49,352 nt of DNA from Streptomyces daqingensis (GCF_014645895.1 NZ_BMMP01000029.1:1-49352), one strand, 5' to 3'; positions 15,362 to 24,675 are shown, counted from the first letter of the stretch. A program made the numbers and translations. Notes: a model not told the origin generated them from the sequence alone.

Positions 15362-16624
15362 GTGGGTGCGGGAGGGCTTGAACTCCCCCCAGGCGAAGGC
15401 GGCGACGGCGGTGAGGCGGAGGCCGCCGACGCGCCAGCGGGCGCGGTGTCCGTCGCCCGCCCGATGGAGATCGGCGCGGACCTCGACTGGGACGCGGACG
15501 CCTGGACCGAGGTGCGCACCCGTGCCCGGCGTGCAGGACGGGCCTACGTCTGGCTGAACCTCGTCGAACAGCGGCTGCGGGCAGTGGTGTCGGCCGTACT
15601 GAGGCCCATCTACGAGCCCGTGCACGGGGACGACTGGGTCATCGCGGCGGCCGGCCCGGCCGGCCAGGAGTGGGTCCAGCGCGCCGTCGCCGTTCGGGAA
15701 GTGAGCCGCCGCAAGGGCTACTTGCTGGACCCCGCGGACGACAACGTCCTCTCCTTCCTCACGCTGCCGCAGCTGCGTGAGCTGATGGTGCAGCACTGGC
15801 CCTGCTTCGAGCCGTACATCGAGGAGCGCCGCGAGGTCGAACTCGCCCTGGACGAGCTGGAGGTGGCGCGCAGCGCCGTCGCCCGCAACCGCGCACTCTC
15901 GGAGACGGTGCTCGCTCAGGCCGAGCGGATGTGCGCGCGGCTGCTGGAGCTGCTGGGCGCCAACGGCGAGGCGGCGCCCTCGGCGCACCGGTTGCGGGTC
16001 GACGCCGTCGAGGACCTCGTCGGCGACCGCTTCGCCGACGTCGTCAGCGTCCACTCCGACCGTGTGCGGCTGCAGCGGCAGCTCCCCGCGGAGGACCTGT
16101 TCGGAGGGGCGCGGCGGCTGGACGCGATGGGCATAGGTCTCAACCTCCTCGTGCAGAACTACTCGGGCCGCCGTCTGGTGCGGCTCGCCGCATCGGGCTG
16201 CAGGACGCGCCTGCTCTTCCTCAACCCGGCGAGCAGTGCGGTACGCCGGCGCGAACGCGAACTGGGCATAAAGAAGGGGGAGTTGAGCAGGACCGTCGAG
16301 ACGAACATCCTGCACATGCGCCGGGTGCGCTCCCGGCTGCGGGACCCCGCCGCGTTCGAGATCCACGTCTTCGACGAGACACCCCGGTTCTGCGCGTACA
16401 TGGTCGACGGAGACGGGGCGGACGGGCTGGCCGTCGTCCAGCACTATCTGCGCCGCGTCCGGGGGATGGAGTCTCCGGTGCTGGTGCTGCGGGGCAGCGG
16501 GCGGGACATCGTCCAGCGCGGCGCCGGGCAGGGGAAGCCGCAGGACGAAGGCGTGCAGGGCCTGTTCCAGACCTACCGCGAGGAGTTCGAGTCGGCCTGG
16601 GCCGACTCGCGTCCCGTCTCCTGA
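15362..16624 (+). CDS. SAV2148-family HEPN domain protein
   Basis: The product is 420 aa, from a GTG with aggaagg upstream. I recognise the sequence as the SAV2148 family conserved in Streptomyces (WNLVEQ-type N-terminus, PADDNVLSFLTLPQLRELMVQ). The N-terminal half fits a HEPN fold and has an R-x6-H motif (R81 to H88, RPIYEPVH), like HEPN ribonucleases. The C-terminal part (LLVQNYSGRRLVRLAASGCR, TRLLFLNPASSAVRRRERE, RDPAAFEIHVFDETPRFCAYM) resembles the phospholipase-D-like sensor region found at the C-terminus of some XRE regulators (DUF5919-like). A nuclease governed by a ligand-sensing domain is therefore possible, but it is my inference. No antitoxin-like partner is adjacent. Confidence 0.85.
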   Translation: MGAGGLELPPGEGGDGGEAEAADAPAGAVSVARPMEIGADLDWDADAWTEVRTRARRAGRAYVWLNLVEQRLRAVVSAVLRPIYEPVHGDDWVIAAAGPAGQEWVQRAVAVREVSRRKGYLLDPADDNVLSFLTLPQLRELMVQHWPCFEPYIEERREVELALDELEVARSAVARNRALSETVLAQAERMCARLLELLGANGEAAPSAHRLRVDAVEDLVGDRFADVVSVHSDRVRLQRQLPAEDLFGGARRLDAMGIGLNLLVQNYSGRRLVRLAASGCRTRLLFLNPASSAVRRRERELGIKKGELSRTVETNILHMRRVRSRLRDPAAFEIHVFDETPRFCAYMVDGDGADGLAVVQHYLRRVRGMESPVLVLRGSGRDIVQRGAGQGKPQDEGVQGLFQTYREEFESAWADSRPVS

Positions 16625-16716
16625 GGGCCGCGGGCGCAGGATTCCCCTGTTCCCGGAGTGCTCGACGCTCCTGTTCCTGTTCCTGTTCCTGCTGGGCCGT
16701 GCCATGGAAAACTCCG

Positions 16717-16746
16717 TTGCGCGAGACGCTACGTCTCGTCTAGCGT
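16717..16746 (+). promoter_or_regulatory. Promoter of the glycosyltransferase gene with operator in its spacer
   Basis: TTGCGC (16717-16722) and TAGCGT (16741-16746) are separated by 18 bp. Almost the whole spacer is the inverted repeat CGAGAC-gctac-GTCTCG (16722-16738). The GTG start follows the -10 by 6 nt, so the transcript should be leaderless. A palindrome between -35 and -10 is a classic site for a TetR-type repressor or MerR-type activator. No regulator gene lies next to it. Confidence 0.6.
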
Positions 16747-16752
16747 GAATGC

Positions 16753-18015
16753 GTGAACGCTCCCTCAGCACCTGCCGCCCACATCGCCATGTTCAGCGTC
16801 GCTGCACACGGCCATGTGAACCCCAGCCTCGAAGTCGTCCGCGAACTCGTCGCGCGCGGGCACCGCGTCACGTACGCGATCCCGCCGGCCTTCGCCGATC
16901 TGGTGGCCGGGACCGGGGCGCAGCCGCGCCCCTACCGTTCGACGCTCCCGGGTGAGGACGACGACCCCGCGGCGTGGGGCACCGAACTGATCGACCACGT
17001 CGAGCCGTTCCTCGAGGACGCACGGCAGGCCCTCCCGCAGCTCGCCGCGGCGTACGAGGGGGACGTGCCGGACCTGGTGCTCTCGGACATCACCTCCTAT
17101 CCCGCGCGGGTGCTCGCCCACCGCTGGGGCGTGCCCCACATCCAGCTCTCGCCCAACCTCGTGGCGTGGGAGGGGTATGAGGAGGAGGTGGGCGCCGCCC
17201 TCACGGCCGAGCTGATGTCGACCCCGCGGGGGAGGGCGTACCGCGAGAGATTCGCGGCGTGGCTCGCCGAGAACGGCATGCCGATGGGGCCGGACGACTT
17301 CGCGGGGCGGCCGGACCGGTCGCTCGTGCTGATCCCCAGGCTGCTCCAGCCGCACGCGGACCGCGTCGACGAGAGCGTGTACACCTTCGTCGGCGCCTGC
17401 CAGGGCGACCGGTCCCACCAGGGGCGGTGGCAACGGCCGCCGGGCGCCGAGGGCGACAGGGTGCTGCTGATCTCGCTGGGCTCCGCCTTCACCAGGGAAC
17501 CGGGCTTCTACCGGGAGTGCCTGCGGGCCTTCGGCGGGATGGAGGGCTGGCACGTGGTGCTGCAGATCGGAAAGCACGTCCGCGCCCAGGAGTTGGGGCC
17601 ACTTCCCGCCAACGTCGAAGTCCACTCGTGGGTACCGCAGCTGGCCGTGCTGAAGGAGGCGGATGCCTTCGTGACACACGCGGGCGCGGGGGGCAGCCAG
17701 GAGGGCATGGCGACGGGGACGCCGATGATCGCCGTGCCGCAGGCCGTCGACCAGTTCGGTAACGCGGAGATGCTCGTCTCACTCGGCGTCGCCCGGCACG
17801 TCCCGAAGGAGGAGGCGACGGCGCGGGCACTGCGGGAGGCGCTGCAATCGCTCGTCGGCGACCCGGAGGTCGCGGGGCGGTGCGCGAAGGCGCAGGCCGC
17901 GGTGGCCGCGGAGGGAGGAACACGGCAGGCCGCGGACCTCATCGAGGAGGCTCTCCGGGGCCACCTCGCCGGTGCCGCCGGGATGGCGGAAACCCGTGCA
18001 TCGAGGGGGAGTTGA
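16753..18015 (+). CDS. Macrolide-type UDP-glycosyltransferase (MGT family, GT1)
   Basis: The product is 420 aa. It has a GT-B fold with the start HIAMFSVAAHGHVNPSLEVVRELVARGH and the C-terminal sugar-nucleotide signature VHSWVPQLAVLKEADAFVTH, followed by AGAGGSQEGMATGTPMIAVP and AVDQFGNAEML. It resembles the Streptomyces Mgt/OleI/OleD group that inactivates macrolides by glucosylating the desosamine 2'-OH, though family members also accept other acceptors. The protein is cytosolic with no signal peptide. The GTG start is fixed by the leaderless promoter just upstream, whose spacer carries an operator-like palindrome, so induction by a ligand is plausible. It ends 72 bp before the DUF1697 gene, which has its own start signal. 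Confidence 0.88.
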   Translation: MNAPSAPAAHIAMFSVAAHGHVNPSLEVVRELVARGHRVTYAIPPAFADLVAGTGAQPRPYRSTLPGEDDDPAAWGTELIDHVEPFLEDARQALPQLAAAYEGDVPDLVLSDITSYPARVLAHRWGVPHIQLSPNLVAWEGYEEEVGAALTAELMSTPRGRAYRERFAAWLAENGMPMGPDDFAGRPDRSLVLIPRLLQPHADRVDESVYTFVGACQGDRSHQGRWQRPPGAEGDRVLLISLGSAFTREPGFYRECLRAFGGMEGWHVVLQIGKHVRAQELGPLPANVEVHSWVPQLAVLKEADAFVTHAGAGGSQEGMATGTPMIAVPQAVDQFGNAEMLVSLGVARHVPKEEATARALREALQSLVGDPEVAGRCAKAQAAVAAEGGTRQAADLIEEALRGHLAGAAGMAETRASRGS

Positions 18016-18087
18016 GGGGCGCGGAGAACGGCGCCCGGGTGCGTGACCTCCCGCAGGCGGGGGGTCCGCTCTTCTAAGCTGCCGCAC

Positions 18088-18615
18088 ATGACTACGTATG
18101 CGGCGCTTCTGCGGGGGATCAACGTAGGCGGACACAAGAAGGTCCCCATGGAACGGCTGAGGGAGCTCATGTCCGGGCTGGGGTGGGTCGACGTCCGGAC
18201 CTACCTGCAGAGCGGCAACGCGGTCTTCACCACCGACGAGGCGGATCCGGGCCCGCTGCTGGAGCGGGCCGTCGCCGAGCACTTCGGCTTCGAGGTGCCC
18301 TGCCTGGTGCGCACCGCCGAGGAGTTGCGCGCCGTGGCGGCCGCGTGCCCCTACCCGGCCGCCGAGCTGGACCCGGCGAAGCTGCTGGTGCTCTTCCTTG
18401 AAGAGGCCCCGCCGAAGGGGCACTTCGACTCGGTCGACGCCTCGTCCTTCGCGCCCGACGTCTTCGAGCACGTCGGCAGCGCCGTGTACTGCTACTTCCC
18501 GGACGGAATGGGCCGCAGTAGACTTCCCGCCGCTCTGGAAGCGGTGCGGCCGCGGATGACGATGACCGGCCGCAACTGGCGCACGGTGCAGCGGCTGACC
18601 GAACTCGCGAGCTGA
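18088..18615 (+). CDS. DUF1697 domain protein
   Basis: The product is 175 aa and full length for the family. Typical segments are YAALLRGINVGGHKKVPMERL, VRTYLQSGNAVF, FGFEVPCLVRTAEEL, YCYFPDGMGRSRL and MTGRNWRTVQRL. The biochemical function of DUF1697 is not known to me. The ATG at 18088 is chosen over in-frame codons from 18043. TAAGCT at 18075-18080 stands 7 nt before it (leaderless pattern), and the family begins at MTTYAALLRG. Confidence 0.88.
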   Translation: MTTYAALLRGINVGGHKKVPMERLRELMSGLGWVDVRTYLQSGNAVFTTDEADPGPLLERAVAEHFGFEVPCLVRTAEELRAVAAACPYPAAELDPAKLLVLFLEEAPPKGHFDSVDASSFAPDVFEHVGSAVYCYFPDGMGRSRLPAALEAVRPRMTMTGRNWRTVQRLTELAS

Positions 18616-18798
18616 ACCGGCCGCGCGGACCTGCCTCCGTCACTCCCTATACGCAGCGAACCGGATCCCGAACGGCGCCGCCGGGCGGGCGGGTTCGCGG
18701 GTCCGGGCACGCGCTGCCCGCGGGAGCCGTTCGAGGGAGCCCGGGGCACGGAACGGGCTGCCAGTGGAGGGGCCGAAGTTACCGGAGGGTTCTCCCCG

Positions 18799-18816
18799 CG
18801 GTCAGATATCTGACCG
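18799..18816. promoter_or_regulatory. 18-bp perfect palindrome upstream of the subtilisin gene
   Basis: CGGTCAGATATCTGACCG is a perfect inverted repeat, 213 bp before the protease start. A related imperfect pair follows (tgacc 18811-18815 and ggtca 18833-18837), so tgacc/ggtca half-sites occur four times in 40 bp. This looks like a regulator-binding region for a secreted protease. The regulator is unknown. Confidence 0.5.
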
Positions 18817-18933
18817 AACTGATGGGCCGTCAGGTCAAGTTGGGGGGATACAGGGCGCTTTGCCGTGCGCCTCTGGAGTTGTTTATGTCACACAAGTTCA
18901 GAGTGCTTGAGGTCCGGGGATCAATCAGACAGT

Positions 18934-18987
18934 GTTTCGAGTCACCCGGTTGCGGATCACCATCGCAAGCTGTCCGGGTCGCGAAAC
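18934..18987 (+). promoter_or_regulatory. Long 5' UTR stem-loop before the subtilisin gene
   Basis: Three nested complementary blocks form a 54-nt hairpin: gtttcg/cgaaac (18934-18939 with 18982-18987), acccgg/ccgggt (18944-18949 with 18974-18979) and ttgcg/cgcaa (18950-18954 with 18964-18968). It ends 24 nt before the ribosome-site hairpin at 19011-19028. It could stabilise the mRNA or act as a switch. Confidence 0.45.
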
Positions 18988-19010
18988 AGACATACATCCC
19001 CCCACACCTC

Positions 19011-19028
19011 ACGAGGAGGACCCCTCGT
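19011..19028 (+). promoter_or_regulatory. Hairpin enclosing the subtilisin ribosome binding site
   Basis: acgagg (19011-19016) can pair with cctcgt (19023-19028) around aggacc. The gaggagg Shine-Dalgarno is divided between the arm and the loop, and the ATG is at 19030. When folded, the site would be partly hidden, implying translational control. Confidence 0.45.
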
Positions 19029-19029
19029 C

Positions 19030-20265
<1,236 letters not shown>

Positions 20266-20354
20266 ACAGGGCGATCTCCAACGGGTAGTACCTGACCCCT
20301 GGTTGGTAGGAACCCTGAGCAACGCCTGAGCAACATCCGCTCGACGAGAGCGGC

Positions 20355-20398
20355 AGAGCCGCCCGTCGTGGCCCCTGAGGGCCGCGGCGGGCGGCTCT
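20355..20398 (+). terminator. Terminator after the subtilisin gene
   Basis: agagccgcccg (20355-20365) pairs with cgggcggctct (20388-20398), 11 bp without mismatch. The gap between the arms contains a further pairing of ggcccc with gggcc. It is 89 bp after the protease stop. Confidence 0.8.
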
Positions 20399-20983
20399 CT
20401 GTGTGCCCCTGCTTGCCCGTCCTCCTGCCGCCCGCCGGGCACGCCCCCCGAGGTTCCGGAATGCGGCTCCGCAGAGCGGCCGGCCCGCCTTCCGAGAAGG
20501 CTCCCATCCGCCATTCGAGACGTCCGGGGAATTCGTTGACGGCTTACGGGAATTGCTGGCATCCTCATTCTGTGAATCATTCTGCGAACCTTGTCGCGCG
20601 TCTGCACGTCGACCTTCGACGGCACGCCAGCGCGATCTGTGCCGCCGGTTCCTGAGCCCTGACCTCCGGCTGATTCCACCTCGCGCGCAAGCCCGCCGGT
20701 GTCCGGCGGAAGCCCTCCCGCGCTGCGGGTCGATCCCCTTCTCCCGTACGGGAATTCGCGGCCGATCGGCGGTCGCGCATTCCTTTCCCGGCGGATTTCA
20801 GGCGGATTCCCCGACCAATTCCGCGCCGCCTGACGTCCGGTTCCGTGTGAAGCTGCGCGCCCCCGCCGGGATACCGCGCGGGAGAATCCTCGCGGAAGCC
20901 GCGAAGTCCGAAGTGCGGAAGGCGCGGATCGGTGGGGCCGCCGGGCCGTTTCGCTTACGAGGCTTTCCCGAAGGAGCCACGCG
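20399..20983. other. Intergenic region before the winged-helix regulator
   Basis: Nearly 600 bp without a supported gene. It is locally less GC-rich around 20530-20600. TTGACG at 20536-20541 with CATCCT 18 bp further on (20560-20565) is a possible promoter, giving a 5' UTR of roughly 400 nt. Two tandem TTCnnnGAA motifs follow (20568-20588). A 7-bp hairpin (ccgccgg-tgt-ccggcgg) occurs near 20695. Frames across the region show no family similarity. Confidence 0.45.
20568..20588. promoter_or_regulatory. Tandem TTCnnnGAA motifs
   Basis: ttctgtgaa (20568-20576) and ttctgcgaa (20580-20588) are two copies of an inverted TTC-N3-GAA motif with a 12-bp period. They sit just downstream of the candidate -10 at 20560-20565, where a bound repressor would block transcription. 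Confidence 0.35.
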
Positions 20984-21523
20984 ATGAATTCCCCGCATTC
21001 CACTGCCCATTCGGCCGCCGCGCGCCATCTCCGAGTCGTCGAGGAGGAAGCGCGGCAGGAACCGGTCCCGCCCCTCGTCGGCTACCTCGTCCTCGTTCCG
21101 GAAGGAACGGACCCCGAGGCGCTGTTCGCCGCGGAGGGCGTACGGGCCGAGCTCAGACCCTTCCCGGCCCGCGAGGCCCGGCACCCCCTTGCGGTCTCCG
21201 GGCCGCCGCTTCCCGCGGGGGAGGGGCTGACCGTCGACACGGAGCAGCACACCGTGGAGGCAGACGGCCGTCGACTCGACCTGACCTACCTGGAGTTCGA
21301 ACTGCTCGCCCACCTCGCCGCCAACCCGCACCGCGTGCACACACGCGAGCAGCTCGTCGCGGCGCTCTGGGGCTACAGCCACGTGGGGGACGGGCGCACC
21401 GTCGACGTCCACATCGCCCGGCTGCGCCGCAAGCTCGGCCCGCGGCACAGGGAGCGCATCGTCACCGTGCGGCGGGTCGGCTACAAGTACGAGCCGGACC
21501 GCGCGCCGGGCGTCAGGCGCTGA
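20984..21523 (+). CDS. Winged helix-turn-helix (OmpR/PhoB C-terminal type) transcriptional regulator
   Basis: The product is 179 aa. The C-terminal DNA-binding domain (about residues 80-170) has the order expected for the OmpR family: LTVDTEQHTVEADGRRLDLTYLEFELLAHLAAN, recognition region RTVDVHIARLRRKLG, and wing VTVRRVGYKYEP. There is no phospho-receiver domain; residues 30-70 (VGYLVLVPEGTDPEALFAAEGV) form a short alpha/beta segment of unknown role, with no D-x-K pattern. It is therefore likely to act without a sensor kinase. The ribosome site aaggag is 9 nt before the ATG. Its 3' end overlaps the convergent chelatase gene by 11 bp. Confidence 0.87.
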   Translation: MNSPHSTAHSAAARHLRVVEEEARQEPVPPLVGYLVLVPEGTDPEALFAAEGVRAELRPFPAREARHPLAVSGPPLPAGEGLTVDTEQHTVEADGRRLDLTYLEFELLAHLAANPHRVHTREQLVAALWGYSHVGDGRTVDVHIARLRRKLGPRHRERIVTVRRVGYKYEPDRAPGVRR

Positions 21524-22301
21524 GTGCGACGGGGCTGTGCGCGCGGCCCGGCCGGCGCACCGCCTCCTCGTAGCGCAGAGCCAGCACCTCGGCCAGCTCG
21601 CCGGCGGCGCCGAGCACGGGCGCGAGCACGTCGGCGCCCGCCTCGCGCGCACCGGCAGCGATGCGGTCGGGGAGGCGCCCCGGCGCGATGACGTACGGGG
21701 CGACGGCCACCCGCTCGACGCCGTCCGCGCGCAGCCCGCGGACGGCGTCGGCGGTGCGGGGCAGTGCGGCGGAGGCGAACGCAGGACGCACGGCGCACCA
21801 GCCTGTGGTGCGCCGCCACTCCCGCGCGGTCTGTGCGATCGCTGCGATCGCCTCCGGGTCCGAGGAGCCGGCCGAGGCCAGCACGATTCCGGTCGAACTC
21901 CGCTCGTCCGGCGACGATCCGGTCAGCCCGGCCTCCCTCAGCCGCCGTTCCAGGGCGGTCAGGAGGAACGGATGCGGGCCCAGCACGCCGGCCTGCCGCA
22001 CGTCGAGACGGGGCAGCCGTGCGGTCGCCTCGCCGAGCACCGCCGGGATGTCGGACTTCGCGTGGAAGGCGCGGCTGAGCAGAAGCGGAACGGCGACGAC
22101 GTCCCGGACGCCCTCCGCGTCCAGCCGCTCCAGCAGGCGGGGCACGGAGGGGGCGTCGAAGTCCAGGTAGGCGGTCTCCACCCGCAGGCCGGGACGCAGC
22201 GCCCGTACGCGCTCGCAGAGCGCGTCGACGGTCGCGGCGTGCCGGGGGTCGCGGCTGCCGTGTGCGATGACCACGAGGGCGGGTCGTGTGGCGGCGTGCA
22301 T
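21513..22301 (-). CDS. Sirohydrochlorin ferrochelatase-type protein (CbiX/SirB family)
   Basis: The product is 262 aa. Two CbiX-like halves are visible: ALVVIAHGSRDPRHAATVDAL with VAVPLLLSRAFHAKSDIPAVL, and IVLASAGSSDPEAIAAIA with VAVAPYVIAPGRLPDRI. The N-terminal half retains the metal-site histidines (HGSRDP; AFHAKSDI). In this operon it most likely inserts iron into sirohydrochlorin to make siroheme for the sulfite reductase. It is the last gene of the sulfur operon, 53 bp after cysN. The ATG at 22301 is taken because it begins the HGS motif region, and upstream sequence is non-coding in this frame. It overlaps the convergent regulator's last 11 bp. Confidence 0.87.
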   Translation of the reverse strand: MHAATRPALVVIAHGSRDPRHAATVDALCERVRALRPGLRVETAYLDFDAPSVPRLLERLDAEGVRDVVAVPLLLSRAFHAKSDIPAVLGEATARLPRLDVRQAGVLGPHPFLLTALERRLREAGLTGSSPDERSSTGIVLASAGSSDPEAIAAIAQTAREWRRTTGWCAVRPAFASAALPRTADAVRGLRADGVERVAVAPYVIAPGRLPDRIAAGAREAGADVLAPVLGAAGELAEVLALRYEEAVRRPGRAHSPVALSA

Positions 22302-22354
22302 GGTGGTGAGTCCGTTCCGGAGGGCTTTCGGCACGTCGGCGGCTGCCGGCGGCC

Positions 22355-23737
22355 TCAGAAGTCCCAGCCGTCGTCGTCCGGGGCGGCGGCGCCCGCTTCG
22401 GCGGTGCCCGTCGCCTCCCGTACGGCTTCGGCGAAGGCGTCGCCCGCCATGCCGGCGGTCAGCGTGGAACCGTCGGCGGGGTCGATGAGCAGGAACGAGC
22501 CGGTGCGGCGGGAGTCGGCGTAGGCGTCGACGGGCAGCGGCTCGGACGTGCGCAGCACGACGCGTCCGATGTCGTTGGCCACCAGGCGCCCCGGTTCGGG
22601 GTGCTGGGAGAGGTCGTCGAGCGTCAGCCGGGAGGGGATCTCCTTCACGATCGCCTTGACGGTGCGCGTGGTGTGCTTCAGCAGCACCCGCGCCCCGGGC
22701 TCCAGGGGCGTGTCGTGGAGATGGCAGACGGTCGCCGTCAGATCCTGGCCGGCGGTGACGGACGCGTCCGACGGCACGATCATGTCGCCACGGGAGACGT
22801 CGAGGTCGTCGGCCAGCAGCACGGTGACGGACTGCGGCGCCCACGCGACGTCGACGGACTCGCCCAGCATGTCCAGTGCCTCGATGGTGCTGCTCTCCCC
22901 CGAGGGGAGCACCTTGACGCGCTGGCCCACCCGCAGCAGGCCGGACGCGATCTGCCCGGCGTAGCCGCGGTAGTCGCGGTGCTCGGCGGTCTGCGGCCGG
23001 ATGACGTACTGGACGGGGAAGCGTGCCGGGTCCTCGCCTGGGTCGTCGGTGACGGCGAGGGTCTCCAGGTGCTCCAGGACGGTCGGGCCGCCGTACCAGT
23101 CCATGTGCGCCGAGGCCGTCACGACGTTGTCGCCGGCGAGCGCGGAGATCGGGATCGTGGTGATCTCCGGTACGCCGAGCGAGGCGGCGTACCGCGTGAA
23201 CTCCTCGGCGATGGAGGCGAAGACGCCCTCGTCGTATCCCACGAGGTCCATCTTGTTGACGGCGAGCACCAGGTGCGGGACGCGCAGCAGCGCCGCCACC
23301 GCGGCGTGCCGGCGGGTCTGCTCGACGACGCCGTTGCGGGCGTCGACGAGGACGACGGCCAGCTCCGCGGTGGAGGCCCCGGTGACCATGTTCCGGGTGT
23401 ACTGCACGTGGCCGGGGGTGTCGGCGAGGATGAACCGGCGGCGGGGCGTGGCGAAGTAGCGGTAGGCGACGTCGATGGTGATGCCCTGCTCGCGCTCCGC
23501 GCGCAGGCCGTCGGTGAGCAGGGCGAGGTCCGGGGCGTCCTGGCCGCGGCTGCGGGAGGCGTGCTCGACGGCCTCCAGCTGGTCGCTCAGCACGGACTTC
23601 GAGTCGTGCAGCAGCCGTCCGACGAGGGTCGACTTGCCGTCGTCGACGGAGCCGGCGGTGGCGAAGCGCAGCAGCGACGTCGCGGCCGGCGCGTCGTCGA
23701 GCGGGCCGAAACCGGCGGGCGTGGCGGGTGAGTTCAT
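22355..23737 (-). CDS. cysN: Sulfate adenylyltransferase GTPase subunit CysN
   Basis: The regulatory GTPase of ATP sulfurylase, 460 aa. It couples GTP hydrolysis to formation of adenylyl sulfate by CysD. G1 is GSVDDGKST (residues 29-37), G3 is DTPGHVQY and G4 is NKMD. EF-Tu-like beta-barrel domains follow (YVIRPQ, YAGQIASG, SRGDMIV). There is no fused CysC kinase domain, and cysC is a separate gene upstream. The ATG at 23737 lies 2 nt after the cysD stop, giving tight coupling. Apparent coding sequence further upstream in this frame merely shadows cysD. Confidence 0.96.
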   Translation of the reverse strand: MNSPATPAGFGPLDDAPAATSLLRFATAGSVDDGKSTLVGRLLHDSKSVLSDQLEAVEHASRSRGQDAPDLALLTDGLRAEREQGITIDVAYRYFATPRRRFILADTPGHVQYTRNMVTGASTAELAVVLVDARNGVVEQTRRHAAVAALLRVPHLVLAVNKMDLVGYDEGVFASIAEEFTRYAASLGVPEITTIPISALAGDNVVTASAHMDWYGGPTVLEHLETLAVTDDPGEDPARFPVQYVIRPQTAEHRDYRGYAGQIASGLLRVGQRVKVLPSGESSTIEALDMLGESVDVAWAPQSVTVLLADDLDVSRGDMIVPSDASVTAGQDLTATVCHLHDTPLEPGARVLLKHTTRTVKAIVKEIPSRLTLDDLSQHPEPGRLVANDIGRVVLRTSEPLPVDAYADSRRTGSFLLIDPADGSTLTAGMAGDAFAEAVREATGTAEAGAAAPDDDGWDF

Positions 23738-23739
23738 GA

Positions 23740-24675
23740 TCAGAAGTACCCCTCGCGCTTGCGGTCCTCCATGGCGGCCTCCGAGAGCTTGTCGTCGGCC
23801 CGGGTGGCGCCTCGCTCGGTCAGCCGGGAGGCGGCGATCTCCGCGATGACCTTCTCGACGGTGTCGGCGTCGGAGTCGACGGCACCGGTGCAGGACATGT
23901 CGCCCACCGTGCGGTACCGGACCAGGCGCTGCTCGACACGCTCGTCCTCGCCGGGGCCGCCCCACTCGCCGGGGGCCAGCCACATGCCGGACCGGGCGAA
24001 GACGGTGCGCTCGTGCGCGTAGTAGATGGCGGGCAGCTCGATGCGCTCGCGCGCGATGTACTGCCACACGTCCAGCTCGGTCCAGTTCGACAGGGGGAAG
24101 ACGCGCACGTGCTCCCCGGGCGCGTGCCGGCCGTTGTAGAGCTGCCACAGCTCGGGCCGCTGACGCCGCGGGTCCCAGCCGCCGAACTCGTCGCGCAGCG
24201 AGAAGACCCGCTCCTTGGCGCGCGCCTTCTCCTCGTCGCGCCTGCCCCCGCCGAAGACCGCGTCGAAACGGGACGTCTCGATGGCGTTCAGCAGAGGCAC
24301 CGTCTGCAGCGGATTGCGCGTGCCGTCCGGCCGCTCCTTCAGCTCGCCGCGGTCGATGAACTCCTGCACCGAGGCGACGTGCAGGCGCAGCCCGTGCTGC
24401 CGGACGACCCGGTCGCGGTACTCCAGCACCTCCGGGAAGTTGTGCCCGGTGTCGACGTGCAGCAGCGCGAACGGCACCGGCGCCGGCGCGAACGCCTTCA
24501 GCGCGAGGTGCAGCATGACGATGGAGTCCTTGCCGCCGGAGAAGAGGATCACCGGGCGCTCGAACTCCCCCGCCACCTCGCGGAAGATGTGCACGCCCTC
24601 CGACTCCAGCGCGTCCAGGTGCGACAGCGCGTAGGGGTTGTCCTTCTCCTCCAGCGTCGTGATCGCCGTCGTCAC
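23740..24675 (-). CDS. cysD: Sulfate adenylyltransferase catalytic subunit CysD
   Basis: The product is 311 aa and full length. The PP-loop SGGKDS is at residues 46-51, followed by HVDTGHNFPEVLEYRD, AVFGGGRRDEEKARAKER and FPLSNWTELDVWQYI, all typical of CysD. With CysN it activates sulfate to APS in the cytoplasm. It starts at a GTG (24675) that overlaps the cysC stop by 4 nt (GTGA). The C-terminus RKREGYF is the usual family ending. Confidence 0.97.
   Translation of the reverse strand: MTTAITTLEEKDNPYALSHLDALESEGVHIFREVAGEFERPVILFSGGKDSIVMLHLALKAFAPAPVPFALLHVDTGHNFPEVLEYRDRVVRQHGLRLHVASVQEFIDRGELKERPDGTRNPLQTVPLLNAIETSRFDAVFGGGRRDEEKARAKERVFSLRDEFGGWDPRRQRPELWQLYNGRHAPGEHVRVFPLSNWTELDVWQYIARERIELPAIYYAHERTVFARSGMWLAPGEWGGPGEDERVEQRLVRYRTVGDMSCTGAVDSDADTVEKVIAEIAASRLTERGATRADDKLSEAAMEDRKREGYF

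Noticed and set aside
15166..15381. 71-codon GTG frame before the HEPN gene
   Set aside because: There is no similarity to any family. The frame overlaps the next gene's start, and its ribosome site is better placed for a 3-codon ORF.
16669..16695. Repeated ttcctg units considered as a CRISPR or phage-related repeat
   Set aside because: The units are 6 bp, contiguous and without spacers, so this is a simple tandem repeat.
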